Assembly (NCBI GenBank): GCA_021324885.1
Contig: JAJPIF010000009.1
Span: 51,287 to 115,286 of the forward strand
Direction of reading: 5' to 3'
Source: Pseudomonadota bacterium
Lineage (GTDB): Bacteria > Desulfobacterota > Binatia > Binatales > Binataceae
Length of the DNA stretch: 64,000 nt
The first letter of the stretch is position 1. Every line of letters starts with the position of its first letter. The translations under genes were made by a program, and so were the position numbers. Shown piece after piece: positions 18,673-28,144 of the stretch. The notes beneath the pieces were generated by a model. It saw only the letters and a list, made by a program, of their open reading frames with translations, did not search any database and was not told the origin of the DNA.

Positions 18673-19566
18673 TCAGCCCACTTCGATCGCGGCCTCCTCC
18701 AGCACGCCCAGTGCTAGCGCCGACCAGTCCAGGTTTTCGCGGCCGTGAGCGAGGCCCGACAGGATCCGGTCGCGCACCACTGAGGCTGTGGGACAGGGTA
18801 CTCGCGCCTGCCCTGCCGTTTTCAGCACTAAATCCAAATCCTTGAGACCGAGCAGGAGTTTGAATCCGGCCGGGGTGTGACGTTTGGCCGCCACCATCTC
18901 ACCGTAGCTTTGATAAAGCGGGCAGGCGAACAGGGTCTGACCCAGCATCTGCGCGACCCTGAGCCGATCGATACCGTTGCGCTCGACCATCGCGAACGCC
19001 TCAGCCATCGCCTCGATCGCCGCCGCGATCATAAAATTCGCCGACAACTTCACCACGTTGGCGGCGCCCGGCTCCTCGCCGTAGTCGTAAATTGCCTGTC
19101 CCAGATGGTCGAGCAGCGGCCGAACCGTTTCCCTGGCGGCAACCGGACCAGAGGTGCATACGACCAGTTGGCCTGACGCGGCGCGCTCGGGACGGCCGAG
19201 CACCGGGGCGGCTACGTAAGTACTGCCCTGCTCGGCGTGATAGCGGGCCAGAAGGCGAGCCGTCGAAGGCGCGATGGTGCTCATCGAAACGTGAATTCCA
19301 CCCGGCGCCAGCCGGCGCGCGATTCCCTGCTCGCCCACGACCACGCTTTCGACGGCGGCGTCATCCGCCAGCATCGTGAATACGATCCCGCCCGGTACAG
19401 CGGCATCTGCGCGGGTTTGCGCCAAAATGGCGCCGTTTTCGATCAATGGCTGCGCTTTGGCAGCCGTACGGTTGAACACTGTGAGTCTCACGCCGGCTGC
19501 AAGGAGCCGCTGCGCCATCGGCAGACCCATCGAACCCAGACCGATAAATCCGGCTTCAGGTTTCAT
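18673..19566 (-). CDS. 3-hydroxyisobutyrate dehydrogenase-like NAD(P) oxidoreductase
   Basis: A 297-residue beta-hydroxyacid dehydrogenase. The N-terminal Rossmann motif is GFIGLGSMGLPMAQRLL, and the catalytic Lys is in the NVVKLSANF block near residue 168. The family includes 3-hydroxyisobutyrate, tartronate-semialdehyde and glyoxylate/succinic-semialdehyde reductases; the substrate is not certain. The ATG at 19566 is chosen because it places the Rossmann motif at residue 5. It is divergent from arnC with about 190 bases between them. Confidence 0.88.
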   Translation of the reverse strand: MKPEAGFIGLGSMGLPMAQRLLAAGVRLTVFNRTAAKAQPLIENGAILAQTRADAAVPGGIVFTMLADDAAVESVVVGEQGIARRLAPGGIHVSMSTIAPSTARLLARYHAEQGSTYVAAPVLGRPERAASGQLVVCTSGPVAARETVRPLLDHLGQAIYDYGEEPGAANVVKLSANFMIAAAIEAMAEAFAMVERNGIDRLRVAQMLGQTLFACPLYQSYGEMVAAKRHTPAGFKLLLGLKDLDLVLKTAGQARVPCPTASVVRDRILSGLAHGRENLDWSALALGVLEEAAIEVG

Positions 19567-19759
19567 GCTTACAAGTCCTCTGCCGGGAATTTTATACGCG
19601 CGCGACTCTTTCAGCACGGGTCCTGGGTTCAGGCGAATAAAGCCTTTTTGGTATAACATCCGGTTTGGGGATTAGGGCGCGGCCACGCGCAGGTCCCCGC
19701 CTTTAATTCCGCGCGTACCTCTGCCACAATGGCGCGATTAGTTGGGCGAAGAAGGCGCG

Positions 19760-20764
19760 ATGGCATCGACTCCATCCAGGATCAACGCTGCGTCCAGGCT
19801 GAGCATTGCGGAGCAGCAGGCGAAACCGCCGATGACGGTTTCGATCGTGATTCCGGTGTACAACGAAGCGGCCAATCTGACCGCACTTTGGCAGCGCCTG
19901 AGCGCGGTCGCCGCGCAGTTGCCGGATTGGGAGGTGGTCTTTGTCGACGACGGCTCGCGCGACGATTCGCTCAAGCTGCTGAGCCAAATCGCGGCGGAAA
20001 ACGACCATGTCAAGGTAATCGAACTGGCGCGCAACTTCGGTCAGCATGCCGCGCTGCTGGCCGGCTTCCGCGAATGCCGCGGCGAGGTGGTGGTGACGCT
20101 GGACGCGGATTTGCAGAACCCGCCCGAAGAAATCCCCCGGCTGCTCGAACAGATCGAGGCCGGCAACGACGTGGTGGGCGGATGGCGGGCGGAGCGCCAG
20201 GACCAGCCTTATCGGCGGCTGGCCTCGCGTCTGCACAATCGGGTCACGTCGTTGATCGTGGGGGTGCCAATGCACGATTACGGATGCATGCTGCGCGCTT
20301 ACCGCCGTCACATCATCGAGACCGTAATTCAATGCGACGAGAAGGCTGCGTTCATTCCCGCGCTGGCCAACAGCTTCGCCAAAAACGTGACCGAAATCCG
20401 CGTCGGCCATGACCAACGCGCCGGCGGCCATTCCAAGTACAATCTCCTGCGTCTGGCCCAGCTCAGCCTCAACCTGCTTACCGGCTTTTCGCTACTGCCC
20501 ATTCAGATTTTAAGCCTGACCGGAATAGCCATAGCGCTGCTGGATATCGCGTTCGCCGGTCTACTGGGTGCTCACCGGCTGATTTACGGACCACAGCAGG
20601 AAGGCGCGATGTGGACCCTGTTCGCGGTGCTGTTTTTCTTCGTCGGGCTTCTGTTTCTAGCACTCGGACTGATCGGCGAATACGTGGGCCGGATCTACAT
20701 GGAAGTACGGCGCCGTCCGACTTACCTGGTGCGCGCGGTTCACGATGGCCGCGGGAGGCCGTGA
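19760..20764 (+). CDS. arnC: Polyprenyl-phosphate glycosyltransferase (ArnC/GtrB type)
   Basis: A 334-residue GT2 enzyme: MTVSIVIPVYNEAANL, DDGSRDDS and DADLQNPPEEIP carry the nucleotide and metal sites, and two C-terminal membrane helices (about 235-300) anchor it. ArnC moves 4-deoxy-4-formamido-L-arabinose from UDP to undecaprenyl phosphate; GtrB and DPM1 use glucose and mannose. The arnC role is chosen from the three downstream genes, which supply and then deformylate that sugar. The ATG at 19760 follows GAAGAAGG. A TTG at 19742 is an alternative. It is the first gene of a four-gene plus-strand run. Confidence 0.8.
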   Translation: MASTPSRINAASRLSIAEQQAKPPMTVSIVIPVYNEAANLTALWQRLSAVAAQLPDWEVVFVDDGSRDDSLKLLSQIAAENDHVKVIELARNFGQHAALLAGFRECRGEVVVTLDADLQNPPEEIPRLLEQIEAGNDVVGGWRAERQDQPYRRLASRLHNRVTSLIVGVPMHDYGCMLRAYRRHIIETVIQCDEKAAFIPALANSFAKNVTEIRVGHDQRAGGHSKYNLLRLAQLSLNLLTGFSLLPIQILSLTGIAIALLDIAFAGLLGAHRLIYGPQQEGAMWTLFAVLFFFVGLLFLALGLIGEYVGRIYMEVRRRPTYLVRAVHDGRGRP

Positions 20765-21758
20765 GCGTCGGACATTTCACGCTTTGACCAAGGCATCTCA
20801 ATTCACTGTCGAGCAAGCGCCATGCGTGGTGTTCGGTTACCACGAGCTGGGCTATGTCTGTATCGAGGCCCTGCTTGAATTGGGCGCCCCGATTGCGGCC
20901 CTGTTCACCCATCGCGACGACCCCGGCGAAGAGATTTGGTGGCGTTCATGCGCGGAACTGGCGGCCAATCACCGCATTGCGGTTTACTTCGACGAGCAAT
21001 TCGGCAGTGCCTGGATTGAGAGGATTCGGTCATGGGCTCCGGCCGTGATCTACTCATTCAATTACCGCCGTCTGCTGCCGCGCGCGGTTTTGCAATGCGC
21101 GTCGATTGCCGCCCTGAACGTGCATCCGTCCAAGCTCCCTGCCTATCGCGGCCGCGCGCCGATCAACTGGGTGCTGGTCAATGGCGAGCGCGAAACCGGT
21201 GTTACGCTGCATCATATGGTCGAGCGCGCCGATGCGGGCGATATCGTGGCCCAGCAAACCGTCGCCATCGACGACAGCGATACGGCGCTTACGCTGTCGC
21301 GCAAACTGACGCCTTTGGCCGCCGATCTCATCACCCGCTTCCATCCCCTGATCGTAGCCGGAACCGCGCCGCGAGCCGCTCAAAACCTCAGGGCCGGCAG
21401 TTACTTTGGACGGCGAACCCCGGCCGACGGACGGATCGACTGGAACTGGCCTGCGCGGCGGATTTTCAACCTGGTGCGCGCGGTGACTCATCCCTATCCG
21501 GGTGCATTCTGTGTCGTGGAAGGGCGCAGGATTTACATCTGGCAGGCATCGATCGGTTCCGAGCGCGGCTGCCTGGGGCGACCCGGTGAAATTATCGGTG
21601 CGAAGGGATCGGGACTCGAATTGGCCGCCGGCGAGGGCAGCGTCATTTTGCACCGCGTGCAGTTGGAGAATGAACCGGAAATCGCCGCCGCCGAACTTCC
21701 CTCGCGGCTGGCAGCTTCGAGACCCTCGTTGAAGCAACATCAAACTTTGTTTAATTAA
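20745..21758 (+). CDS. arnA: Formyltransferase corresponding to the ArnA N-terminal domain
   Basis: A 337-residue formyltransferase of the methionyl-tRNA/ArnA family. It has the catalytic triad in LNVHPSKLPAYRG (Asn125, His127) and ADAGDI (Asp163), and VVFGYHELGYVCIEALLE at the start as in ArnA. It would formylate UDP-4-amino-4-deoxy-L-arabinose with N10-formyl-THF. In enterobacteria this domain is fused to the decarboxylase; here the two halves are separate neighbouring genes. It overlaps arnC by 20 bases. The exact start is uncertain; TTG at 20784 is also possible. Confidence 0.82.
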   Translation: MAAGGRERRTFHALTKASQFTVEQAPCVVFGYHELGYVCIEALLELGAPIAALFTHRDDPGEEIWWRSCAELAANHRIAVYFDEQFGSAWIERIRSWAPAVIYSFNYRRLLPRAVLQCASIAALNVHPSKLPAYRGRAPINWVLVNGERETGVTLHHMVERADAGDIVAQQTVAIDDSDTALTLSRKLTPLAADLITRFHPLIVAGTAPRAAQNLRAGSYFGRRTPADGRIDWNWPARRIFNLVRAVTHPYPGAFCVVEGRRIYIWQASIGSERGCLGRPGEIIGAKGSGLELAAGEGSVILHRVQLENEPEIAAAELPSRLAASRPSLKQHQTLFN

Positions 21759-21764
21759 GACGAC

Positions 21765-22733
21765 ATGCGAGTTTTAGTTACCGGCGGCGCCGGATTTTTG
21801 GGGTCGCACCTTAGCGAAGGATTCATCAATCGCGGCGACGAGGTATTCGTGCTGGATACCGGCTCGATTGCGAAGGTGCGCCATCTGCTCAACAACCCCA
21901 GGTTCCATTACGTCCACGACTCGGTTTTCGATTTGGAAATCCTCGATGGACTGGTGTCCAAGGTCGATCTGATTTACCATCTGGCGGCTGTCGTGGGTGT
22001 CGAGCATTACGTCGCCGACCCCTATGAAACCCTCAACGTCAATGTCAACGGCACGCAGAACGTGCTGAAGGCCGCGTACAAATACAACAAGCGGCTGGTC
22101 TTCAGTTCGACCTCGGAGGTTTACGGACGCAACCCCAAGGTGCCATGGAAAGAGGACGATGATCGGGTGCTGGGCGCCACCACCGTCGATCGCTGGTGCT
22201 ACTCGACCTCCAAGGCAGTCGGCGAACATTTCTGTTTCGCCTATCACAAGCTGGGATTGCCTGTGACGGTCGTACGCTACTTCAATATCTATGGACCGCG
22301 GCTGGACAAACTCGACGTCGGCCGCTTGTTCACGATCTTCATGGGTCAACTGCTGCGCGGCGCCGACCTGACCGTGGTTGGTGACGGCAAGCAGACGCGT
22401 TGCTTCACCTATATCAGCGATGCGATTGACGCGACGATGGCAGCGGGACTCGTTCCCGCGGCCGATGGCCTGGCGATCAATATCGGGTCCGATGTGGAGA
22501 CAAGCGTGCTGGATTTTGGCAAGCTGATGCTGGAATTGTTCGGACCGACTCGATCCAAAATCAAATTCGTCAGCCAGGAAGAGGTGTACGGCAATAGTTA
22601 CGAGGACATCCCGCGGCGCGTGCCCGACAACACCAGGATGCGCACGCTGCTCGGCTGCACGCCCAAAGTCTCCCTGCGTGAGGGGCTGGCCCGCACCATC
22701 GAGTGGTTCAGACGTGAGAACCTCCAGTCATAA
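21765..22733 (+). CDS. arnA: SDR-type UDP-glucuronate decarboxylase corresponding to the ArnA C-terminal domain
   Basis: A 322-residue NAD-dependent epimerase/dehydratase-fold protein. It has VTGGAGFLGSHL at the start, STSEVYG with Glu118 and DRWCYSTSK with Tyr146. GPRLDKLDVGR, DGKQTRCFTYISDAID and SYEDIPRRVPD follow. These match the ArnA decarboxylase domain, including the Glu and Arg positions tied to decarboxylation of UDP-4-keto-glucuronate. It starts 6 bases after the formyltransferase stop. It is the separate second half of a split arnA. Confidence 0.85.
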   Translation: MRVLVTGGAGFLGSHLSEGFINRGDEVFVLDTGSIAKVRHLLNNPRFHYVHDSVFDLEILDGLVSKVDLIYHLAAVVGVEHYVADPYETLNVNVNGTQNVLKAAYKYNKRLVFSSTSEVYGRNPKVPWKEDDDRVLGATTVDRWCYSTSKAVGEHFCFAYHKLGLPVTVVRYFNIYGPRLDKLDVGRLFTIFMGQLLRGADLTVVGDGKQTRCFTYISDAIDATMAAGLVPAADGLAINIGSDVETSVLDFGKLMLELFGPTRSKIKFVSQEEVYGNSYEDIPRRVPDNTRMRTLLGCTPKVSLREGLARTIEWFRRENLQS

Positions 22734-22775
22734 AACTGCTGTAAGGCACAACGGGCGTCCAGGCCGCGTGTCAGC

Positions 22776-23684
22776 TTGCAAATAGCGCTTAAAATCGACG
22801 TGGATACCCACGAGGGCCTCAAAACGGGTGTGCCCGCGCTCGCTCGTATATTGCGCAGCGAAGCTGTGACCGCCAGCTTTTTCATCGCCATGGGTCCCGA
22901 CAATTCCGGCAAGGCAATCCGCCGGATAATCACTAACCGCGGCTTCCTCTCCAAGATGCTTCGGACGCGCGCCGTTTCGATGTACGGATGGCGCACGATC
23001 ATGTCAGGTACCTTGCTCAAGCCGCGCCCGGTCGCGATGGCATTCCCCGATCTGGTGCGGGAACTGAGCGCTGACGGCTTCGAGGTTGGCGTACACGGCT
23101 ACGATCACGTGCGATGGCAGGACCAAATCGACGATCTTGGAGAGGACGGGCTGGAGCAGGAAATCGAGGATGCGTTTCAGGTGTACCGCGCGATCCTGGC
23201 TACGGAGCCACGGGGATGGGCGGCGCCCGGATGGCGCACCAACGCCGTTGCGCTGCGATTATTGGAAGAGAGGAATCTGCTCTATCGCAGCGATACGCGA
23301 GGCTCGGCCCCCTACCGAACGCAGGTGTACGGCAAACTACTCTCGACACCCGAAATCCCAACGACTTTGCCGACCCTGGACGAAGTCCTGGGCCGCGAGC
23401 ATCTCCCCGATGCGGCTTCGATCGCGGCGTTTTACAAAAATCAGATGCGGGCCGACCGCCTCAACGTACACACGCTGCACGCCGAAACCGAAGGGATCGG
23501 CTATCTGGAAAGCTTCGCTCTGCTGGTCCGCGGACTTAAACAAGCCGGCGCCGAATTCGTGCGGATGGACGCAATCGCTGCGCAGCTTGACCGCGAGTCG
23601 CTGCAGATCTGCCCGGTGGAACGCGGCATCCTGGCAGGCCGCTCCGGCTGGGTCGCCACGCAGGGAACGTCCAACGGCGCCTGA
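22776..23684 (+). CDS. arnD: ArnD-type polyprenyl-linked formamidoarabinose deformylase
   Basis: A 302-residue polysaccharide-deacetylase-fold protein with the ArnD pattern. It begins IALKIDVDTHEGLKTGVPAL (metal Asp pair), has TASFFIAMGPDN, and continues with FEVGVHGYDHVRWQ (metal His residues), GWAAPGWRTN, EIPTTLPTLDEVLGRE and NVHTLHAETEG. ArnD removes the formyl group from undecaprenyl-linked Ara4FN so that free Ara4N can be transferred to lipid A. It starts with TTG at 22776; no ATG is available. No arnT, arnB or arnE/F is in the window, so the acceptor step is not shown. Confidence 0.88.
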   Translation: MQIALKIDVDTHEGLKTGVPALARILRSEAVTASFFIAMGPDNSGKAIRRIITNRGFLSKMLRTRAVSMYGWRTIMSGTLLKPRPVAMAFPDLVRELSADGFEVGVHGYDHVRWQDQIDDLGEDGLEQEIEDAFQVYRAILATEPRGWAAPGWRTNAVALRLLEERNLLYRSDTRGSAPYRTQVYGKLLSTPEIPTTLPTLDEVLGREHLPDAASIAAFYKNQMRADRLNVHTLHAETEGIGYLESFALLVRGLKQAGAEFVRMDAIAAQLDRESLQICPVERGILAGRSGWVATQGTSNGA

Positions 23685-23965
23685 AGCGGATGCGGACTGG
23701 GAGGCGGCGCGCCTTCAACTCCATCGGCAAGTGCTCTCACTGATGATTTGGGCTTCGCAACGGCCCGCCGACATGCAACAGCCGAGCGGCTGCGGAGCCT
23801 GAAATTAATGTCGGAACACCCGATGTGGAAGTGCCATATAGTTTCGCATGCCTGTCCAAGCTATCCTGATCCTGGCCCAGGGCAAGACTTCGCTTGGGGT
23901 CTGACCGAAGGGCCTGATTGATGATTTTTCCTGACAAAATTTAGCGCGCTAATCGCAATCCCAAA

Positions 23966-25117
23966 GTGCCTCCGTTCAAAAAGTACCTGTTCGCTCCCGG
24001 TCCTACTCCGGTGCCACCTGAAGTGGCCTTGGAAATGGCCCGGCCAATCGTTCACCATCGCACGCCTGAATTCAGCGCCGTCCTCGACCAGGCGCGGCAG
24101 CGGCTCAAACCGCTGATGGGCACCGAACAGGAGGTGCTGCTGCTGGCCTCTTCCGGCACCGGCGCGATGGAAGCCGCGGTCGCCAACCTGCTCAATCCGG
24201 GCGACGCCGCCATTTACGTCAATGCCGGCAAGTTCGGCGAGCGCTGGGGCCGTATTCTGACCGCGTTCGGCATGGCCGCCCACGAAGTCAAGGTGCCATG
24301 GGGAAACGCGGTGATGCCCGGCCAAATCGAGGAGGCGCTGCAGGAGCATCCGCAGGCCCGCGCGGTGTTGATCCAGGCCAGCGAGACCTCGACCACGGCG
24401 GTCCATCCAGTGCGGGAAATTGCGGCGATTACGCGGCGGCGTGATGTGCTGCTGATCGTCGACGGCATCACCTCGGTCGGCGTGTTCGAGCAGAAGATGG
24501 ACGAATGGGGAATCGACGCGCTGGTCACCGGCAGCCAGAAAGCGCTGATGTTGCCGCCTGGGTTGGGAATTGCCGCGCTGTCGCCACGCGCCTGGGCGCG
24601 GGCCGCCAAGGCGCGATCGCCCCGTTTTTACTTCGATCTCAACCGCGAGTTGAAAGCCCAGCGCGACGAGCATACGACCGCCTACACGCCCGCGATTGGC
24701 TTGATCTATGGCCTTAACAAGAGCCTTGAGATGATCCATTCCGAGGGCCTGCCGACCGTCTTTGCGCGCCATCGATTGATGGCCCGGGCGGCGCAGGCCG
24801 CCGCCACCGCGCTGAATTTGAAATTGCTGGCGGCGGAAAATCCCGCCCCCGGCGTAACCGGGATGCTGGTCCCGGACCGCATCGACGGCTCCAGGCTGGT
24901 CCGCTACATGCGCGACGTGATCGGAGTCACTGTCCAAGGCGGGCAGGATCAGATGAAGGGCAAACTCGTGCGCATTGGCCATATGGGCTACGTTGCGCCG
25001 CTGGACATTCTAATCGCCGTCGGCGCGCTGGAAATGGCGTTGCGTCGAGAGGGTTACGAGTTCCATAGCGGCGCTGGAGTAGCCGCCGCGCAGGCCGAAA
25101 TCGCATCCGGCGCTTGA
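23966..25117 (+). CDS. Class V aminotransferase (serine/alanine-glyoxylate type)
   Basis: A 383-residue PLP enzyme. It opens LFAPGPTPVPPEV, has SSGTGAMEAAV near residue 63, DGITSVG with the PLP Asp near 166, and the Schiff-base Lys192 in TGSQKALMLPPG. The family includes serine-pyruvate, alanine-glyoxylate and serine-glyoxylate aminotransferases, and in some lineages acts as the phosphoserine aminotransferase. It ends 5 bases before serA, so a serine-biosynthesis role is likely. Start is GTG at 23966. Confidence 0.87.
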   Translation: MPPFKKYLFAPGPTPVPPEVALEMARPIVHHRTPEFSAVLDQARQRLKPLMGTEQEVLLLASSGTGAMEAAVANLLNPGDAAIYVNAGKFGERWGRILTAFGMAAHEVKVPWGNAVMPGQIEEALQEHPQARAVLIQASETSTTAVHPVREIAAITRRRDVLLIVDGITSVGVFEQKMDEWGIDALVTGSQKALMLPPGLGIAALSPRAWARAAKARSPRFYFDLNRELKAQRDEHTTAYTPAIGLIYGLNKSLEMIHSEGLPTVFARHRLMARAAQAAATALNLKLLAAENPAPGVTGMLVPDRIDGSRLVRYMRDVIGVTVQGGQDQMKGKLVRIGHMGYVAPLDILIAVGALEMALRREGYEFHSGAGVAAAQAEIASGA

Positions 25118-25122
25118 AGACT

Positions 25123-26715
25123 ATGGAAACACTGCGCGTTCTGCTCAGCGACAAACTTTCCGACCAGGGTGTCGAGGTGCTGCGCAAGACTGCCGGCCTG
25201 CAAGTCGATATCAAAATCGGCCTGTCCCCCGCGCAACTGGCGGCGATAATCGAGCCTTACCACGCCCTGATAATCCGCAGCAGCACCAGGGTCACCCGCG
25301 AGGTTATCGAACGTGCGCACTCGCTCAAAGTGATCGGCCGGGCGGGCGTCGGCGTCGACAACGTGGACCTTGAAGCCGCCACGCGCCGCGGTATCGTGGT
25401 GATGAACAGCCCGTCGGGCAACAGCGTCACCACCGCGGAGCATGCGATTACGATGATGATGGCGCTGGCGCGTCATATCCCCGCCGCCGACCTTTCGACC
25501 AAATGCGGCAAATGGGAACGCGACAAATTCATCGGCACAGAAGTTTGCGGCAAGACCCTGGGTGTGGTCGGACTGGGAAACATCGGCCGCATCGTGGCCG
25601 ATCGGGCGATCGGATTGAAGATGAAAGTCCTGGGCTACGATCCGATCCTGACCGCGGGCGCCGCCGACCGGCTGGGAATTCAACTGGTCAGCCTGACCGA
25701 ACTCTACCAGCGCGCCGATTTCATCACCGTGCATACTCCGCTGACTGACGAAACTCGCGGGATGATCGGCGACGCCGCCATCGCGCTGATGAAGCCGGGG
25801 GTGCGAATTATCAACTGCGCGCGCGGCGGAATCGTTGATGAAACCGCGCTGGTCAAGGCCCTGAAATCGGGCAAGGTCGCGGGCGCCGCGCTTGACGTCT
25901 TCGTGGAGGAACCGCCCTCGCCGGACCATCCGTTGCTGAAATTTCCCAACGTGATCACCACCTCGCATCTGGGCGCCGCCACCGGCGAGGCGCAGGTGCA
26001 GGTTGCGATCGACATCGCCAACCAGGTTGTCGATTTCCTGCTCAACGGCGCCATTCGACAGGCCGTCAATATTCCCACGCTCACCGCCAAGGAACTGGAG
26101 GTCCTCGGACCGCATCTTAACCTGGGCGAAAAGCTTGGCCGGTTGGCCGCACAGATTATCCGCGAAGCGCCCAGCCAGGTGACGGTCGAATTGGGCGGCG
26201 AGGCCGCCAACCTCAACGCCGAGCCGATCACGGCCGCGGTGCTCAAAGGCCTGTTGAGCCATTTCCTTGACGAGACTCTGAATTACGTTAACGCCCCCTA
26301 TATCGCGCGTGAACGCGGAATCCAGGTGGTCGAGACCCGGGCGCGCGAGGCCACCGACTACGTCAACACTCTAACCCTCACCGTGCGTACGCCCTCGGAC
26401 ACGCATGAAGTGGCGGGGGCGCTTATCGGAAATCGAGCCCTGAGAATCATCAGAATCGACGGTTTCAGGGTCGAAGCGGTGCCGGAAGGCCATTTTATTC
26501 TGTGCCGCAATGGCGATGTCCCCGGGGTGGTCGGCGCGGTGGGAACTTTGCTGGGGCGCAACAATGTCAACATCGCGGGCCTCGCGTTGGGCCGCGACCA
26601 CAGCGGTGGGATGGCGATCAACCTGGTGCATGTTGACAGTCCGCCGCCCCAATCGGTGCTTGAAGAACTCAGGGCCCTGCCCGCGATCAACTCAGCGACC
26701 CTGATTAAGCTTTGA
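25123..26715 (+). CDS. serA: D-3-phosphoglycerate dehydrogenase, long form
   Basis: A 530-residue SerA. The NAD-binding Rossmann block is [17 protein letters not shown] near residue 147. The catalytic residues fall in [10 protein letters not shown] (Arg), VEEPP (Glu) and TSHLGAAT (His). The C-terminal half carries the intervening ASB domain and an ACT domain ([21 protein letters not shown]), the usual serine-sensing site. It commits 3-phosphoglycerate to serine synthesis. The ATG at 25123 is chosen over the TTG at 25114 that overlaps the upstream stop. It lies between the aminotransferase and purA. Confidence 0.95.
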   Translation: METLRVLLSDKLSDQGVEVLRKTAGLQVDIKIGLSPAQLAAIIEPYHALIIRSSTRVTREVIERAHSLKVIGRAGVGVDNVDLEAATRRGIVVMNSPSGNSVTTAEHAITMMMALARHIPAADLSTKCGKWERDKFIGTEVCGKTLGVVGLGNIGRIVADRAIGLKMKVLGYDPILTAGAADRLGIQLVSLTELYQRADFITVHTPLTDETRGMIGDAAIALMKPGVRIINCARGGIVDETALVKALKSGKVAGAALDVFVEEPPSPDHPLLKFPNVITTSHLGAATGEAQVQVAIDIANQVVDFLLNGAIRQAVNIPTLTAKELEVLGPHLNLGEKLGRLAAQIIREAPSQVTVELGGEAANLNAEPITAAVLKGLLSHFLDETLNYVNAPYIARERGIQVVETRAREATDYVNTLTLTVRTPSDTHEVAGALIGNRALRIIRIDGFRVEAVPEGHFILCRNGDVPGVVGAVGTLLGRNNVNIAGLALGRDHSGGMAINLVHVDSPPPQSVLEELRALPAINSATLIKL

Positions 26716-26845
26716 CCCGCCCGATGCTGCGGTTGCCGGGCCCCGGCCGCTCGGTTGATTCACCTGGCTCGCGACCGCACACTGTCACGGGCGTTGCCGT
26801 GCGGCGCAATCCACACCGATTCGTTTGAACGAGGTTCGCTATCCG

Positions 26846-28141
26846 ATGAAGACAGTGGCCGTAGTGGGCACGCAATGGGGAGACGAAGGCAAGGGCAAAA
26901 TCGTCGATTTGCTCGCGGCAGACGCGGATATTGTCGTGCGCTTCCAGGGCGGCAACAATGCCGCTCATACGCTAGTGGTCGACGGCAGGAAATTTATTCT
27001 TCGCCTGGTGCCGGCGGGCGCGCTCCACCCAGGCAAAACCTGCGTAATCGGGAACGGCACCGTGGTTGACCCCTTCGCGCTGGTCGAGGAGATCGACAAT
27101 CTGCGCGCCAACGGTTTTTTGAGCAGCGAAGACAGCCTCAAGCTCAGTTACGACGCCCACATGGTGATGCCGTACCATCGCGCGATTGACCGCGGGCGCG
27201 AAGCGCGCCTGGGCCGCAACGCGATCGGCACCACCGGTTTCGGTATCGGTCCGGCCTACGAGGACAAGGTCGCGCGCAGCGGCTTGCGCTTTGCCGATCT
27301 GATCGACTTCCGCTCCTTTACCGCGCGGCTGGAACGCAACCTGAAGGAAAAGAACGCGTATCTCAAATCGGTGCTCAAGGCCAAGCCGATCAGGACCGAC
27401 GAACTGATCGCGCAGATGAAAACCTTGCGCAAACGGTTGCTGCCATTTCTCGCCGATACCGCCGGCTTTCTCTACTCGGCGCATGAAGCAGGCAAGCGGA
27501 TCCTGTTCGAGGGCGCACACGGCGCGATGCTCGATATAGATTACGGCACCTATCCTTACGTGACTTCATCCAATTGCCTGGCTTCCGCCGCCTTCGCCGG
27601 GGCTGGTCTACCGCCGGGCAAACTGGACGCGGTCCTGGGAATCAGCAAAGCCTATACTACGCGCGTCGGCGGCGGCCCCTTCCCCACCGAGATTAAAACG
27701 GGTGTCGGCAAGCGGCTGCGCGAGGAGGGCGACGAATTCGGCAGCGCGACAGGCCGTCCGCGGCGCATCGGATGGTTCGACGCCGTGCTGGCGCGCCATG
27801 CCCTGCGCCTCAACGGCGCCTGGGGACTGGCGCTGACCAAACTGGATGTGCTTACCGGAATTGACCCGGTGAAGATCTGCGTTGCCTACGAGCGCGCCGG
27901 CCGGCGTTACGAGCAGATGCCACCGGGCCGCGTTGGCCTCGACAAGATCCGCCCGATTTGTGAGGAACTTCCCGGATGGCACCAAAGTCTGCAGGGCATC
28001 CGCGCGATGGCCGATCTGCCCGCTCCGGCGCGCCGCTACCTTGAGCGAATCGGCGAACTGACCAACGTCCGCCTCGCCATGGTAGGTACAGGCGCGGCCC
28101 GCGAGGCAATAATCATGCTGAGCAACCCATTCCAGGCCTGA
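26846..28141 (+). CDS. purA: Adenylosuccinate synthetase
   Basis: A 431-residue PurA of normal length. It has the P-loop GTQWGDEGKGKIVD at the start, GGNNAAHT, the IMP loop GTTGFGIGPAYEDK near residue 127, VGGGPFPTE and the C-terminal guanine motif TKLDVLTG. It joins IMP and aspartate with GTP in AMP synthesis. The ATG at 26846 gives the family N-terminus MKTVAVVG; a TTG at 26825 is a poor alternative. It follows serA by 130 bases and converges with an SDR gene. Confidence 0.96.
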   Translation: MKTVAVVGTQWGDEGKGKIVDLLAADADIVVRFQGGNNAAHTLVVDGRKFILRLVPAGALHPGKTCVIGNGTVVDPFALVEEIDNLRANGFLSSEDSLKLSYDAHMVMPYHRAIDRGREARLGRNAIGTTGFGIGPAYEDKVARSGLRFADLIDFRSFTARLERNLKEKNAYLKSVLKAKPIRTDELIAQMKTLRKRLLPFLADTAGFLYSAHEAGKRILFEGAHGAMLDIDYGTYPYVTSSNCLASAAFAGAGLPPGKLDAVLGISKAYTTRVGGGPFPTEIKTGVGKRLREEGDEFGSATGRPRRIGWFDAVLARHALRLNGAWGLALTKLDVLTGIDPVKICVAYERAGRRYEQMPPGRVGLDKIRPICEELPGWHQSLQGIRAMADLPAPARRYLERIGELTNVRLAMVGTGAAREAIIMLSNPFQA

Positions 28142-28144
28142 GCG

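Noticed and set aside
23685..23965. Possible gene between arnD and the aminotransferase
   Set aside because: No frame with a ribosome site and recognisable protein was found; the open frames there continue shadows of arnD.
25054..26262. A 402-codon minus-strand frame
   Set aside because: Antisense to serA, whose sequence is unambiguous.
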